33,446 nucleotides of DNA from Rhodospirillales bacterium. GTDB lineage: Bacteria; Pseudomonadota; Alphaproteobacteria; Rhodospirillales; Casp-alpha2. Location of the stretch: contig JABMOG010000090.1 in the NCBI GenBank assembly GCA_013204265.1, positions 1 to 33,446 of the forward strand. Reading direction: 5' to 3'. Position 1 is the first letter of the stretch, and every line of letters begins with the position of its first letter. The position numbers were made by a program, and so were the translations under genes. Shown here in pieces: positions 1-8,364 of the stretch. Under the pieces are notes generated by a model. That model did no database searches and had not been told where the DNA came from. It saw only the letters and a program-made list of their open reading frames with translations.

Positions 1-1305
1 AACCTGCATTTCACCGGAGACTTCCACGCCATCGGTGTTGCCCATAACCTGCTGTCAGCCCTGATCGACAACCATATCTATTGGGGTAACGAGTTGGAAT
101 TTGACGAACGCCGGGTGACCTGGCGGCGCGTTGTCGACATGAACGACCGGGCGCTACGCGATATCGTGACGTCTTTGGGCGGGATCGCCAACGGCTTCCC
201 CCGGGAAACCGGATTCGACATTACCGTGGCATCGGAGGTGATGGCTATCTTCTGCCTCGCTACCGATCTCAAGGACCTGGAAGAACGGATCGGGCGTATC
301 GTCGTCGGCTATACGCGGGGGCGCCAAGCAATCCGGGCTTCGGACCTGAATGCTCAGGGCCCGATGACCGTATTGTTGAAAGATGCCCTGCAGCCCAATT
401 TGGTGCAGACGCTGGAAAACAACCCGGCCTTCATCCACGGCGGCCCGTTCGCTAATATCGCGCATGGCTGCAATTCCGTCATGGCAACCAAGACGGCCTT
501 GAAACTGGCCGATTACGTGGTCACCGAGGCCGGTTTCGGCGCCGACCTGGGCGCCGAGAAGTTCTTCGATATCAAGTGCCGTCTGGCCGGCCTTAACCCA
601 AGCGCCACCGTCATCGTTGCCACTATCCGTGCGCTCAAGATGCACGGCGGCGTGGCTAAGGACAATCTCGGCACGGAAAATGTCGATGCCGTGACCAAGG
701 GCTGTGATAATCTGCGCCGCCACGTGCGCAATGTGAAATCCTTCGGCGTGCCAGCCGTGGTCGCGGTCAATCGTTTTTCGGCCGATACTGATGCCGAGGT
801 CGCCGCCGTGCGCGCCGGTGTGGACGGTTTGGGCGTCGAGGTTATCGACTGCACCCACTGGGCCGATGGCTCAAAAGGCACCGAAAAACTGGCACAGCAC
901 GTGGCCATGATGGCCGATGCCTGCAGTGGACAGTTCATCCCCTTGTACGATGATGCCATGCCCTTGTGGGACAAGGTCAAAACGGTAGCAACAAAGCTGT
1001 ACAGCGCCGACGACATTATTGCCGACAAGAAAGTGCGCAATCAGTTCACCGAGTTGCAGAACGCAGGTTACGGCCATCTGCCGGTTTGCATGGCCAAGAC
1101 CCAATACAGCTTTTCCACCGATCCCGATCTGAAGGGCGCGCCGTCGGGCCATGTGGTGCCGATCCGCGAGGTGCGGCTGTCGGCGGGTGCCGGGTTTGTC
1201 GTCGTCGTCTGTGGCGAGATCATGACTATGCCGGGTCTGCCCCGGGTGCCGTCGGCCAACACCATCCGCCTCAACGATGAAGGTCTGGTCGAAGGCTTGT
1301 TCTAG
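1..1305 (+). CDS. fhs: Formate--tetrahydrofolate ligase, C-terminal part (5' end outside window)
   Basis: Frame 1 is open from base 1 ([49 protein letters not shown]...) and continues with Fhs-typical [33 protein letters not shown] and PGLPRVPSA. Confidence 0.96.
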   Translation, partial: NLHFTGDFHAIGVAHNLLSALIDNHIYWGNELEFDERRVTWRRVVDMNDRALRDIVTSLGGIANGFPRETGFDITVASEVMAIFCLATDLKDLEERIGRIVVGYTRGRQAIRASDLNAQGPMTVLLKDALQPNLVQTLENNPAFIHGGPFANIAHGCNSVMATKTALKLADYVVTEAGFGADLGAEKFFDIKCRLAGLNPSATVIVATIRALKMHGGVAKDNLGTENVDAVTKGCDNLRRHVRNVKSFGVPAVVAVNRFSADTDAEVAAVRAGVDGLGVEVIDCTHWADGSKGTEKLAQHVAMMADACSGQFIPLYDDAMPLWDKVKTVATKLYSADDIIADKKVRNQFTELQNAGYGHLPVCMAKTQYSFSTDPDLKGAPSGHVVPIREVRLSAGAGFVVVVCGEIMTMPGLPRVPSANTIRLNDEGLVEGLF

Positions 1306-1344
1306 AGCATTTCCGGTTCACTCGCGTTCACCGAAAATTCTCTA
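1303..1344. repeat. Imperfect inverted repeat/hairpin overlapping the fhs stop codon; possible dispersed repeat or terminator
   Basis: TAGAGCATTTCCGGTTCACTCG / CGTTCACCGAAAATTCTCTA; the reverse complement of the right arm (TAGAGAATTTTCGGTGAACG) matches the left arm at most positions. Confidence 0.55.
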
Positions 1345-1372
1345 CGCCATTTATGAGTTCATGACCTAGGGG

Positions 1373-2962
1373 TTAATACCCTAGCGCCAGGCCATCCTTG
1401 CGGGGGTCGGAACCGCCGGTCAGCACGCCGTGCTGCCAATCGATCCGTATCGCTTGGGACCCGCCGATGGGCTTTTGCGGCGCGCTCGTTTTGTGCCCCA
1501 TGCCCTGCAGTGCCCGGACGACATCGCCGGGCATTCCGCTTTCGACCTCGACCGGGCCGTCGACGGCGGGGAACAGACGCGGCAAGTCCATGGCTTCTTG
1601 CAAGTCGAGGCCGTGTTCAAACATGTTGGCCAGGAAATAGGCATGGCCGAAGGACTGATAATGCCCGCCCATGACGCCGAACGGCATGACCGCACGGTCG
1701 CCCTCGGTCAGCATCCCGGGAATGATCGTGTGCATGGGCCTTTTGTTGGGCGCGATGCAGTTGGGATGGCCGGGGTTGAGGTTAAAACTCAAACCCCGGT
1801 TTTGCAGGATCACTCCAGATTTCGGCGCCACCAGCCCGGACCCGAAGGACTGGAACAGGGAATTTATAAAGCTGACGGCGTTACGGTCTTTGTCGACGAC
1901 GCACAAGTATACGGTGTCCGAATGGGGAATATTCTCGGGCGGCAAACCGGCAGTCGCTGTGCCGGGAACAATTTGTTCGCGCAGTTTTGCGGCGTGGTCT
2001 GCGGATAACAACATGTCGATCGGCATATCGATCTGGTCCGGGTCACCGATCAGTGCGTCGCGCTGCGCGTAAGCCAGCCGCCCGGCCTCAATGAATACAT
2101 GCAGGCGTTCCGGCGACAAGGGGTCGAGTTTATCCAGGCCCATGTCGGCGAGGATGTTGAGCATCAACAGGGCGATGATGCCTTGGCCGTTGGGCGGGCA
2201 TTCGTGAACCTCAAAACCGCGATAGGTGGTCTTGACCGGGGTCACGTATTGCCCCGCCGCACCTGCGAAATCTTCCATTTCATGGCTGCCGCCCAGGTGT
2301 TTCAGGTGGCCGACGATGTCCTCGGCGACGGCGCCGATGTAAAACCCGTCGCGGCCCTCGGCGGCGATTGTTTCCAGGGTGGCGGCCAGTTCAGGCTGCC
2401 TGTGGGTGTGGCCCGGCTCGGGCGAATTACCGTCGGGCAGATATATGCGCCGGGCGCTTTCATCCTGGCCCAGCATGTCTTTGCACCTGGCCCAGTCGTT
2501 GGCGACCCGGTCATGGACCGGAAAACCATCGCGGGCATAGCCGATGGCGTAGCCGAGAACCTCGGCCAGGCTCTTCGTGCCGTGGTCTTCCAGCAACCGG
2601 CACCAGGCGTCAATGGCGCCGGGCACAGTCACCGCGTGGGGCGAATGGGCGCCAATTGCGCTGACGCCCTGTTCGGCAAACCAGTCTGGTGTGGCCTTTG
2701 CAGGCGCGCGGCCGGACCCGTTGTAAGCGACAATGTTGGCGCTGCCTCCCGGTGCGTACAAAACGAAACAATCGCCGCCGATGCCGGTTGATTGAGGCTC
2801 GACCACGCATTGCACGGCGCACGCCGTGATCGCTGCGTCCATGGCATTGCCGCCGTTCCGCAGCATGTCGAGCGCCGCCGCCGTGGCCAGAGGATGGGAG
2901 GTTGCCGCCATGCCTTCAGTTGCGCGTGCGGGAGACCGGCCGGGGAGTTCAAGGTTTCTCAT
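1373..2962 (-). CDS. Gamma-glutamyltranspeptidase (Ntn-hydrolase) family protein
   Basis: ATSHPLATAAALDMLRNGGNAMDAAITA, STGIGGDCFVLY, HSDTVYLCVVDKDRNAVSFINSLFQSFGSG. Start placed at MRNLELPGRSP; a GTG start at 3043 is also possible. Confidence 0.9.
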   Translation of the reverse strand: MRNLELPGRSPARATEGMAATSHPLATAAALDMLRNGGNAMDAAITACAVQCVVEPQSTGIGGDCFVLYAPGGSANIVAYNGSGRAPAKATPDWFAEQGVSAIGAHSPHAVTVPGAIDAWCRLLEDHGTKSLAEVLGYAIGYARDGFPVHDRVANDWARCKDMLGQDESARRIYLPDGNSPEPGHTHRQPELAATLETIAAEGRDGFYIGAVAEDIVGHLKHLGGSHEMEDFAGAAGQYVTPVKTTYRGFEVHECPPNGQGIIALLMLNILADMGLDKLDPLSPERLHVFIEAGRLAYAQRDALIGDPDQIDMPIDMLLSADHAAKLREQIVPGTATAGLPPENIPHSDTVYLCVVDKDRNAVSFINSLFQSFGSGLVAPKSGVILQNRGLSFNLNPGHPNCIAPNKRPMHTIIPGMLTEGDRAVMPFGVMGGHYQSFGHAYFLANMFEHGLDLQEAMDLPRLFPAVDGPVEVESGMPGDVVRALQGMGHKTSAPQKPIGGSQAIRIDWQHGVLTGGSDPRKDGLALGY

Positions 2963-2978
2963 AGGGGGATGGTTCCAT

Positions 2979-2988
2979 TCGTATACGA
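2979..2988. promoter_or_regulatory. Perfect palindrome TCGTATACGA, GntR-like candidate operator; second dyad CCGAT-CAT-ATCGG at 2996-3008
   Basis: Read directly in the divergent region between the GGT-family gene and tctC. Confidence 0.4.
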
Positions 2989-3157
2989 TTTGAACCCGAT
3001 CATATCGGTATGAGGGGGGGGTGTTCAACGTTGGGCTGGTCACTATTCGATGTTTGGTTTAGGCTGATGGCTGGGTAAAGGGAAGGAGGCAAACGGTTGG
3101 CGTTTCAACAGCCGCTCCGTCCTTGAAAACGATGTGTATTCCTTAGGGAGGAACCAA

Positions 3158-4138
3158 ATGACTAAAGCATTTTTTCGCGGTCTGACCGCGAGTGTTGCCG
3201 TTGCTGCCGCCGTAACCTTGGGCGTTAGTACCCCGGCCCAAGCCGGTGCGCCATCTTGTAAAACCGCCAAGCTGATCGTGCCGTGGAAAGCGGGCGGTGG
3301 CACCCATGTGTTGTTCTCGATCTATGAGAAAACCATCCAGAGCATGAACCTTGCGTCTAAGATCAAGGTCGTGACCATTCCCGGCCAAGGTGGCAATAAG
3401 GGCGCCAAGGAAGCCGCCAAGGCCAAGGCCGATGGCTGCACCCTGTTCGCCATTCACCAAAGCGCCATCACCAGCTACCTCAATGGCCGTATCGATATCA
3501 CCTTTCCAGACTTTGATACGGTGTCGTTGTTAACATCGACGCCGGATATCATCGGTGCGTCAGGAAAAGCGCCGTGGAACAACTTCGCTGAATTCAAGAA
3601 AGCCGCACTGGCCGCGCCGGGCACCATCCTGGTCGGCGCCACCTTCGGGTCCACCAGCCAGTTCATGTGGCTGCTCCTGGAAGACCTGACCGGCATGAAG
3701 TTCAAGTACGTGCCCTTCGACGGAACCCGCCAGCGGATGACCGCGTTGTTGTCTAACGCCATCACCATGGGCACCCTGAACGTTGCGTCTGGCCGCAAAT
3801 ACCTCGAAGGCGGGGAATTGAAGGCCTACGGCATTGCTGACGGAAAACGTTCCAAGCATCTGCCCAACATGCCGACCCTGAAGGAAGTGGGCGTCGATAT
3901 GGTGTTTGCCCTAAAACGCGGCATCGTCGCGCCAAAGGGTACGCCGAAGGAATATATCGATTACTGGTCCGGCGTCTTCAAAAAAGCCTCCGAGGATGCG
4001 GGCCTGTTGAAGCAGATGGATGCCAAAGGCACCGACATTGAATGGGTCGGACCTGAGGGATACCGCAAGTGGGCGGAAAAGACCTACAAGGACTATGAAA
4101 AGGTCGCCATCAAGATCGGCATGTATAAGAAAAAATAA
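3158..4138 (+). CDS. tctC: Tripartite tricarboxylate transporter substrate-binding protein (TctC/Bug family)
   Basis: Signal peptide MTKAFFRGLTASVAVAAAVTLGVSTPAQA, then TAKLIVPWKAGGGTHV and a Bug-like fold pattern; followed by tctB and tctA. SD GGGAGG precedes ATG 3158, so the longer 3134 start is unlikely. Confidence 0.87.
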   Translation: MTKAFFRGLTASVAVAAAVTLGVSTPAQAGAPSCKTAKLIVPWKAGGGTHVLFSIYEKTIQSMNLASKIKVVTIPGQGGNKGAKEAAKAKADGCTLFAIHQSAITSYLNGRIDITFPDFDTVSLLTSTPDIIGASGKAPWNNFAEFKKAALAAPGTILVGATFGSTSQFMWLLLEDLTGMKFKYVPFDGTRQRMTALLSNAITMGTLNVASGRKYLEGGELKAYGIADGKRSKHLPNMPTLKEVGVDMVFALKRGIVAPKGTPKEYIDYWSGVFKKASEDAGLLKQMDAKGTDIEWVGPEGYRKWAEKTYKDYEKVAIKIGMYKKK

Positions 4139-4162
4139 GCACGGCTGTTATCGCCAGGATGT

Positions 4163-4188
4163 GGCCCGGACCCTGATGGGTCCGGGCC
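4163..4188 (+). terminator. Strong GC-rich hairpin between tctC and tctB; attenuator or partial terminator
   Basis: GGCCCGGACCC-TGAT-GGGTCCGGGCC, 11-bp perfect stem with 4-nt loop, then GTTTTC. Confidence 0.75.
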
Positions 4189-4224
4189 GTTTTCGGCTTA
4201 TCTGACGATCTTCGCGGAGTACTC

Positions 4225-4737
4225 ATGCAACGTCTCAACCGTGACGCCATTATTGCCATCATCCTGTTGGCGCTTTGTGGCGTCTTTTTCTGGGCCAGTT
4301 TCGATATTCGCCAGCCCGATTACGGGGTCCTGATGCCGTCTACGTGGCCGAGGGTGATCATCGGGGTCCTGGCGTTTCTGTCGGTGCTGTATCTTATCCA
4401 ATCCCTGGGCGCTGGAGCCGAAACCCTTGCGGACGGTCAGTCCGACGCCGAGGACGATAGGGGCCCCGGGTTTATGGGCTGGGTCGAACACTGGAAAAAT
4501 CCGCTTTGGTGTTTCTTTCTTTTCTTTATTTATCTTCTGACCTTACCAGTGCTTGGCATGCTGCTCGGCGGTATCGCCTTCGTTTTCGTTCTGATGGGGG
4601 TGTTGGGCGGCTGGGACGGCAAGAAACCGGTGGTTCACGCCGTTTATGCCGTTTGTTCCATTGGCTTCATGTGGGGTCTGTTTACCTTCGGCCTTGGTGT
4701 GTTGTTGCCGACGGGCATGATTCTGGAAGCGTTTTAG
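4225..4737 (+). CDS. tctB: Tripartite tricarboxylate transporter small membrane subunit TctB
   Basis: 170-aa hydrophobic protein between tctC and tctA, with TctB-like N-terminal pattern. Confidence 0.83.
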   Translation: MQRLNRDAIIAIILLALCGVFFWASFDIRQPDYGVLMPSTWPRVIIGVLAFLSVLYLIQSLGAGAETLADGQSDAEDDRGPGFMGWVEHWKNPLWCFFLFFIYLLTLPVLGMLLGGIAFVFVLMGVLGGWDGKKPVVHAVYAVCSIGFMWGLFTFGLGVLLPTGMILEAF

Positions 4738-4746
4738 GGGTCCCCG

Positions 4747-6417
4747 GTGGTATTTGAGAACATCATAGCCGCGAGCGGTGAGATCGCCACTCTCAAGACC
4801 ATCTTGTTGATGATGGTCGGCGTCGCCGGCGGCTTAATCGCCGGCGCTATCCCGGGGTTCACCATCGCCATGGCGGTGGTGTTGACGCTGCCGTTTACCT
4901 TCGGCATGCCGGCGACCCAGGGTCTGGCGACCATGGTCAGTGTTCTTGTCGGTGGTTTGTCGGGCGGCCTGATGGCGGGGATCTTGACCGGTATTCCGGG
5001 CACGCCATCTTCGGTGGCGACCACATTCGATGGCTTCCCCATGGCGCGCAATGGCGAGCCGGGTTTGGCGCTCGGCCTCGGCGTGTGGTCGTCGTTCAGT
5101 GGCGGCATCATCAGCGCCGTCATGCTGATGACCCTGGCGCCACAAATGGCCCGTGTCGGGCTGGAGTTCAATCCATGGGATTATTTCATGCTGGTGATGT
5201 TCGCGTTGACCATCACCGCCAGCCTGTCGGGCAAAAACATGATCAAGGGCCTGATCTCCGGGGCTATGGGGTTGTTATTGCGTACTATCGGCGAAGACGA
5301 AGCGGCCGGTATGGGGCGGTTCAATTTCGGTATCGATTCCCTGCTGCAAGGGTTTGATTTTATCGCCGTGCTGATCGGTCTGTTCGCCTTCAGCCAGCTT
5401 CTCAACGACGTCCGCGACCCTAAAACCGCCGGCAAGGCCTTGACCGAACGCGGCACGGTACGGGTCCGGATCGAACATGGCCGCGCCATTCGTACTCTTC
5501 TTAAGCACTGGACGGTGGTTGTCCGCTCATCCCTGATCGGCGTGTTTACCGGCATCCTGCCCGGGGCCGGTGGCTCTATCGCCAATATTCTAGCCTACGA
5601 TCAAGCCAAGAAGGCATCCAAGCATCCGGAAAAATTCGGTACCGGAATCCCGGAAGGCATCATCGCACCTGAAAGCTCGAACAATGCGGTCGAGGGCGGC
5701 GCGCTGATGATTCTCATGGCGCTCGGCATTCCCGGCGACGTGACGGCGGCGATTATGCTGGGCGCGCTGCTGATCCACGATATCGTTCCCAGCCCGTCGT
5801 TCATCACCGATGAGCCGGTTCTGGCGTATTCCATCTTTATCGCGTTCTTTGTCGCGACCTTCATGATGATTGGGATGCAATCCTTTATGCTGCGCGTTTT
5901 CGTCATGGTGACCAGGGTCCGCATGTACGTTCTGGCCAGCATCATCCTCGGTTTCTGTGGCATCGGGGTGTTCGCCCTGCAAAACGTCACCTTCGACATC
6001 TGGACGCTGCTGTGGTTCGGCATCCTGGGCTTTGTGATGCGCCATTTCGGTTTCCCACTGGTGCCGATGATCCTAGGCGTGGTTCTGGGCAATATTGCCG
6101 AGTTAAATTTGGCCCGGTCCCTGGCCATTACCACAGACCTCAGCCCTTTCGTCACCCGGCCATGGTCGTTGTTCTTTTTAATTTTCGCCGTGTTCTCGGG
6201 CCTCTTCCCGTTATTCCAGTCGCACCGGGTTATGGAGAAGAAATGGACGCTGTTTTACCTGCCGGTTTCGTGTTTTGCATCCTCGGTGCCGTTGTTCATG
6301 ATGGGTGGCGTACCGCGGCCCGTGTTGGGGGCGATTGTCGCCGCCTTCGGGGCCTATCATTTGTGGCGGCGTTGGCAAAACGGCTGGCGGTTTAAACCAA
6401 TAGAGAAAACTATATGA
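4747..6417 (+). CDS. tctA: Tripartite tricarboxylate transporter large permease TctA
   Basis: GAIPGFTIAMAVVLTLPFTFGM, ILTGIPGTPSSVATTFDGFPMARNGEPGLALGLG, GILPGAGGSIANILAYDQAKKASKHPEKFGTGIPEGIIAPESSNNAVEGGALM. GTG start. Confidence 0.95.
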   Translation: MVFENIIAASGEIATLKTILLMMVGVAGGLIAGAIPGFTIAMAVVLTLPFTFGMPATQGLATMVSVLVGGLSGGLMAGILTGIPGTPSSVATTFDGFPMARNGEPGLALGLGVWSSFSGGIISAVMLMTLAPQMARVGLEFNPWDYFMLVMFALTITASLSGKNMIKGLISGAMGLLLRTIGEDEAAGMGRFNFGIDSLLQGFDFIAVLIGLFAFSQLLNDVRDPKTAGKALTERGTVRVRIEHGRAIRTLLKHWTVVVRSSLIGVFTGILPGAGGSIANILAYDQAKKASKHPEKFGTGIPEGIIAPESSNNAVEGGALMILMALGIPGDVTAAIMLGALLIHDIVPSPSFITDEPVLAYSIFIAFFVATFMMIGMQSFMLRVFVMVTRVRMYVLASIILGFCGIGVFALQNVTFDIWTLLWFGILGFVMRHFGFPLVPMILGVVLGNIAELNLARSLAITTDLSPFVTRPWSLFFLIFAVFSGLFPLFQSHRVMEKKWTLFYLPVSCFASSVPLFMMGGVPRPVLGAIVAAFGAYHLWRRWQNGWRFKPIEKTI

Positions 6418-6926
6418 GCGAATGGACCGAAGACGTTTTTGAGGTGTTGGTATCGGCGGGTGTTCGCCAGGCGGCTTATGTGCCCGACATGGGCCTGAAG
6501 CGGCTGATCGAGTTGTGCCGCGCAGAAAGCTCCATGCGGGCGGTCTCTCTGACCACCGAAGAAGAAGGCCTTGCCCTGTTGTGCGGGGCCTGGATCGGCG
6601 GCGACCGGGGGGTGTTGATGATGCAGTCGTCCGGCGTCGGCAATTGCCTCAACATGTTATCGCTGACGCGGGCGTGCGAAATTCCGCTGTTGATGATCGT
6701 CACCATGCGTGGCCAGCATCACGAGTTCAATCCGTGGCAAAACCCGATGGGGCAGAACGCGCAAGGGTATCTGGAAACCGCAGGCGTGGCGACACGGATG
6801 ATCGAAGACGGCGCCGCCGTCGGCCCCGCCGTGGCGGAAGCCGTAGGGCCGGTGTTTGAGGAAAACGCCCGCATCGCGATCATGGTGCACCAAAAAGTAA
6901 TGCCCGTTAAAACGTTCGGAAAGTAG
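6414..6926 (+). CDS. comD: TPP-binding decarboxylase alpha subunit, sulfopyruvate/phosphonopyruvate decarboxylase type (ComD-like)
   Basis: 170-aa N-terminal PYR-type domain (TEEEGLALLCGAWIGGDRGVLMMQSSGVGNCLNML); overlaps tctA by 4 nt; split alpha/beta architecture. Confidence 0.75.
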   Translation: MSEWTEDVFEVLVSAGVRQAAYVPDMGLKRLIELCRAESSMRAVSLTTEEEGLALLCGAWIGGDRGVLMMQSSGVGNCLNMLSLTRACEIPLLMIVTMRGQHHEFNPWQNPMGQNAQGYLETAGVATRMIEDGAAVGPAVAEAVGPVFEENARIAIMVHQKVMPVKTFGK

Positions 6927-6937
6927 AGGGATATTTG

Positions 6938-7531
6938 ATGAACACCGACAGCCAGACCTTCCCGCTGCACCGACGCGAGGTCACCAAGGCATTGTTGGCC
7001 AACCGCGACGATTTGGTCGTTGTCGCCGGGTTGGGGTCGTGCGCCTGGGATATCACCGACGCCGGCGACCATGACCTGAACTTTCCATTATGGGGTGCCA
7101 TGGGCGGGGCTGCGACCGTCGGGCTGGGGCTTGCCCTGGCGAAACCCGATCACAGGGTGCTGGTGTTGACCGGCGACGGAGAAATGTTGATGGGCATGGG
7201 CTCGCTTGCCACCATCGCCCTGCAGAAACCGCGCAATCTGGCGGTCGTCGTGTTGGACAACGAGCGCTACGGTGAAACCGGCATGCAAAAGACCCACACC
7301 GCGTTTGGCGTCGATCTGCCGGCGGTCGCACAAGCGGCGGGCTTTCAAACTGTCGGCACCGTCACCGACCAGGCCGGGCTGGTTGAGGCTTGCCCTGTGA
7401 TCCTGGGTGACTCTGGACCGGTGTTTTATACGATCAAGGTGCAGGCCGAGAATTTGGACTTCGTGCTGCCGACCAACGATGGCACGGTCCTGAAAGACCG
7501 CATGCGCAAGGCTCTGTTGGGGCAGGCGTAA
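6938..7531 (+). CDS. comE: TPP-binding decarboxylase beta subunit (ComE-like)
   Basis: TPP motif GDGEMLMGMGSLATIALQKPRNLAVVVLDNERYGETGM; adjacent to the alpha subunit. Confidence 0.77.
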   Translation: MNTDSQTFPLHRREVTKALLANRDDLVVVAGLGSCAWDITDAGDHDLNFPLWGAMGGAATVGLGLALAKPDHRVLVLTGDGEMLMGMGSLATIALQKPRNLAVVVLDNERYGETGMQKTHTAFGVDLPAVAQAAGFQTVGTVTDQAGLVEACPVILGDSGPVFYTIKVQAENLDFVLPTNDGTVLKDRMRKALLGQA

Positions 7532-7541
7532 GCGAAGCGCC

Positions 7542-8360
7542 ATGCCAGGACCGAACTTCGACGGCTTAACCCATGCCCAACGGATCGCCATTATCGTTTG
7601 CGTCGCTGTGGTGATGACGCTGGCGGCGGTTTCACTCAGCCCGTTTCCCCAGGATCCCGATTACCATCGTTTTGCCGATAAGCGCATGCTGTTCGGCGTC
7701 CCCAATTTTGGCGATGTGATCTCCAACTTTGCGTTTCTTTTTGTCGGGCTTGCCGGGCTGGCGTTCATTTCTGGAAGCGGCGGGCGGACCGTGCTGTCGA
7801 AACCCGGAGAATGGCTGCCTTATGGCGTTTTCTTCGCCGCGCTGGTTCTGGTGACAGGCGGGTCTGCCTATTACCACTGGGCGCCGGACAATGGGCCTTT
7901 GTTCTGGGACCGGCTGCCGATCACCATTGCCTTCATGGCACTTCTAGCGGCGTTCATTGCCGATCGAATCGATGTTCGTTTCGGGACCCGGTTTGCTTTG
8001 CCGGGGCTGGTGGTGGTTGGTGCGGCGGTGACGTATCATTGGTTGTTGAGCGAGCAGGCGGGGCGGGGCGACCTCAGGTTCTATGTCCTGTTGCAGGCCG
8101 TGGCAGTGGTTTCCATCGTGTTGATGTGCAAGCTGTTTCCGGGCCGAAACACCACCTTCCGCCATGTCGGCTGGATGCTTTTGTGGTATGGATTGGGCAA
8201 GGTGTTCGAATTTTCCGACCGAAAGATTTTTCTGGCGCTGGATTGGGTCAGCGGCCACACGCTCAAACACTTGGTTTCGGCCGTGGCCATATACATGGTG
8301 CTGGCCATGTTAAAGGATCGGCTGGAGGCTATGGCGGCGGAACCGGCGGCGGAAGCGTAA
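7542..8360 (+). CDS. CREST-superfamily / alkaline-ceramidase-like integral membrane hydrolase
   Basis: Multi-TM protein with SxxxH (SAYYH), D (WDRLPI) and HxxxH (HTLKH), the signature of the CREST/ceramidase family. Confidence 0.72.
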   Translation: MPGPNFDGLTHAQRIAIIVCVAVVMTLAAVSLSPFPQDPDYHRFADKRMLFGVPNFGDVISNFAFLFVGLAGLAFISGSGGRTVLSKPGEWLPYGVFFAALVLVTGGSAYYHWAPDNGPLFWDRLPITIAFMALLAAFIADRIDVRFGTRFALPGLVVVGAAVTYHWLLSEQAGRGDLRFYVLLQAVAVVSIVLMCKLFPGRNTTFRHVGWMLLWYGLGKVFEFSDRKIFLALDWVSGHTLKHLVSAVAIYMVLAMLKDRLEAMAAEPAAEA

Positions 8361-8364
8361 ACCA

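Noticed and set aside
154-858. 234-aa minus-strand ORF
   Set aside because: Antisense to fhs; no family motif.
3134-3157. Upstream GTG start for tctC
   Set aside because: It would place a strong GGGAGG Shine-Dalgarno inside the coding region and disrupt the signal peptide; ATG 3158 fits better.
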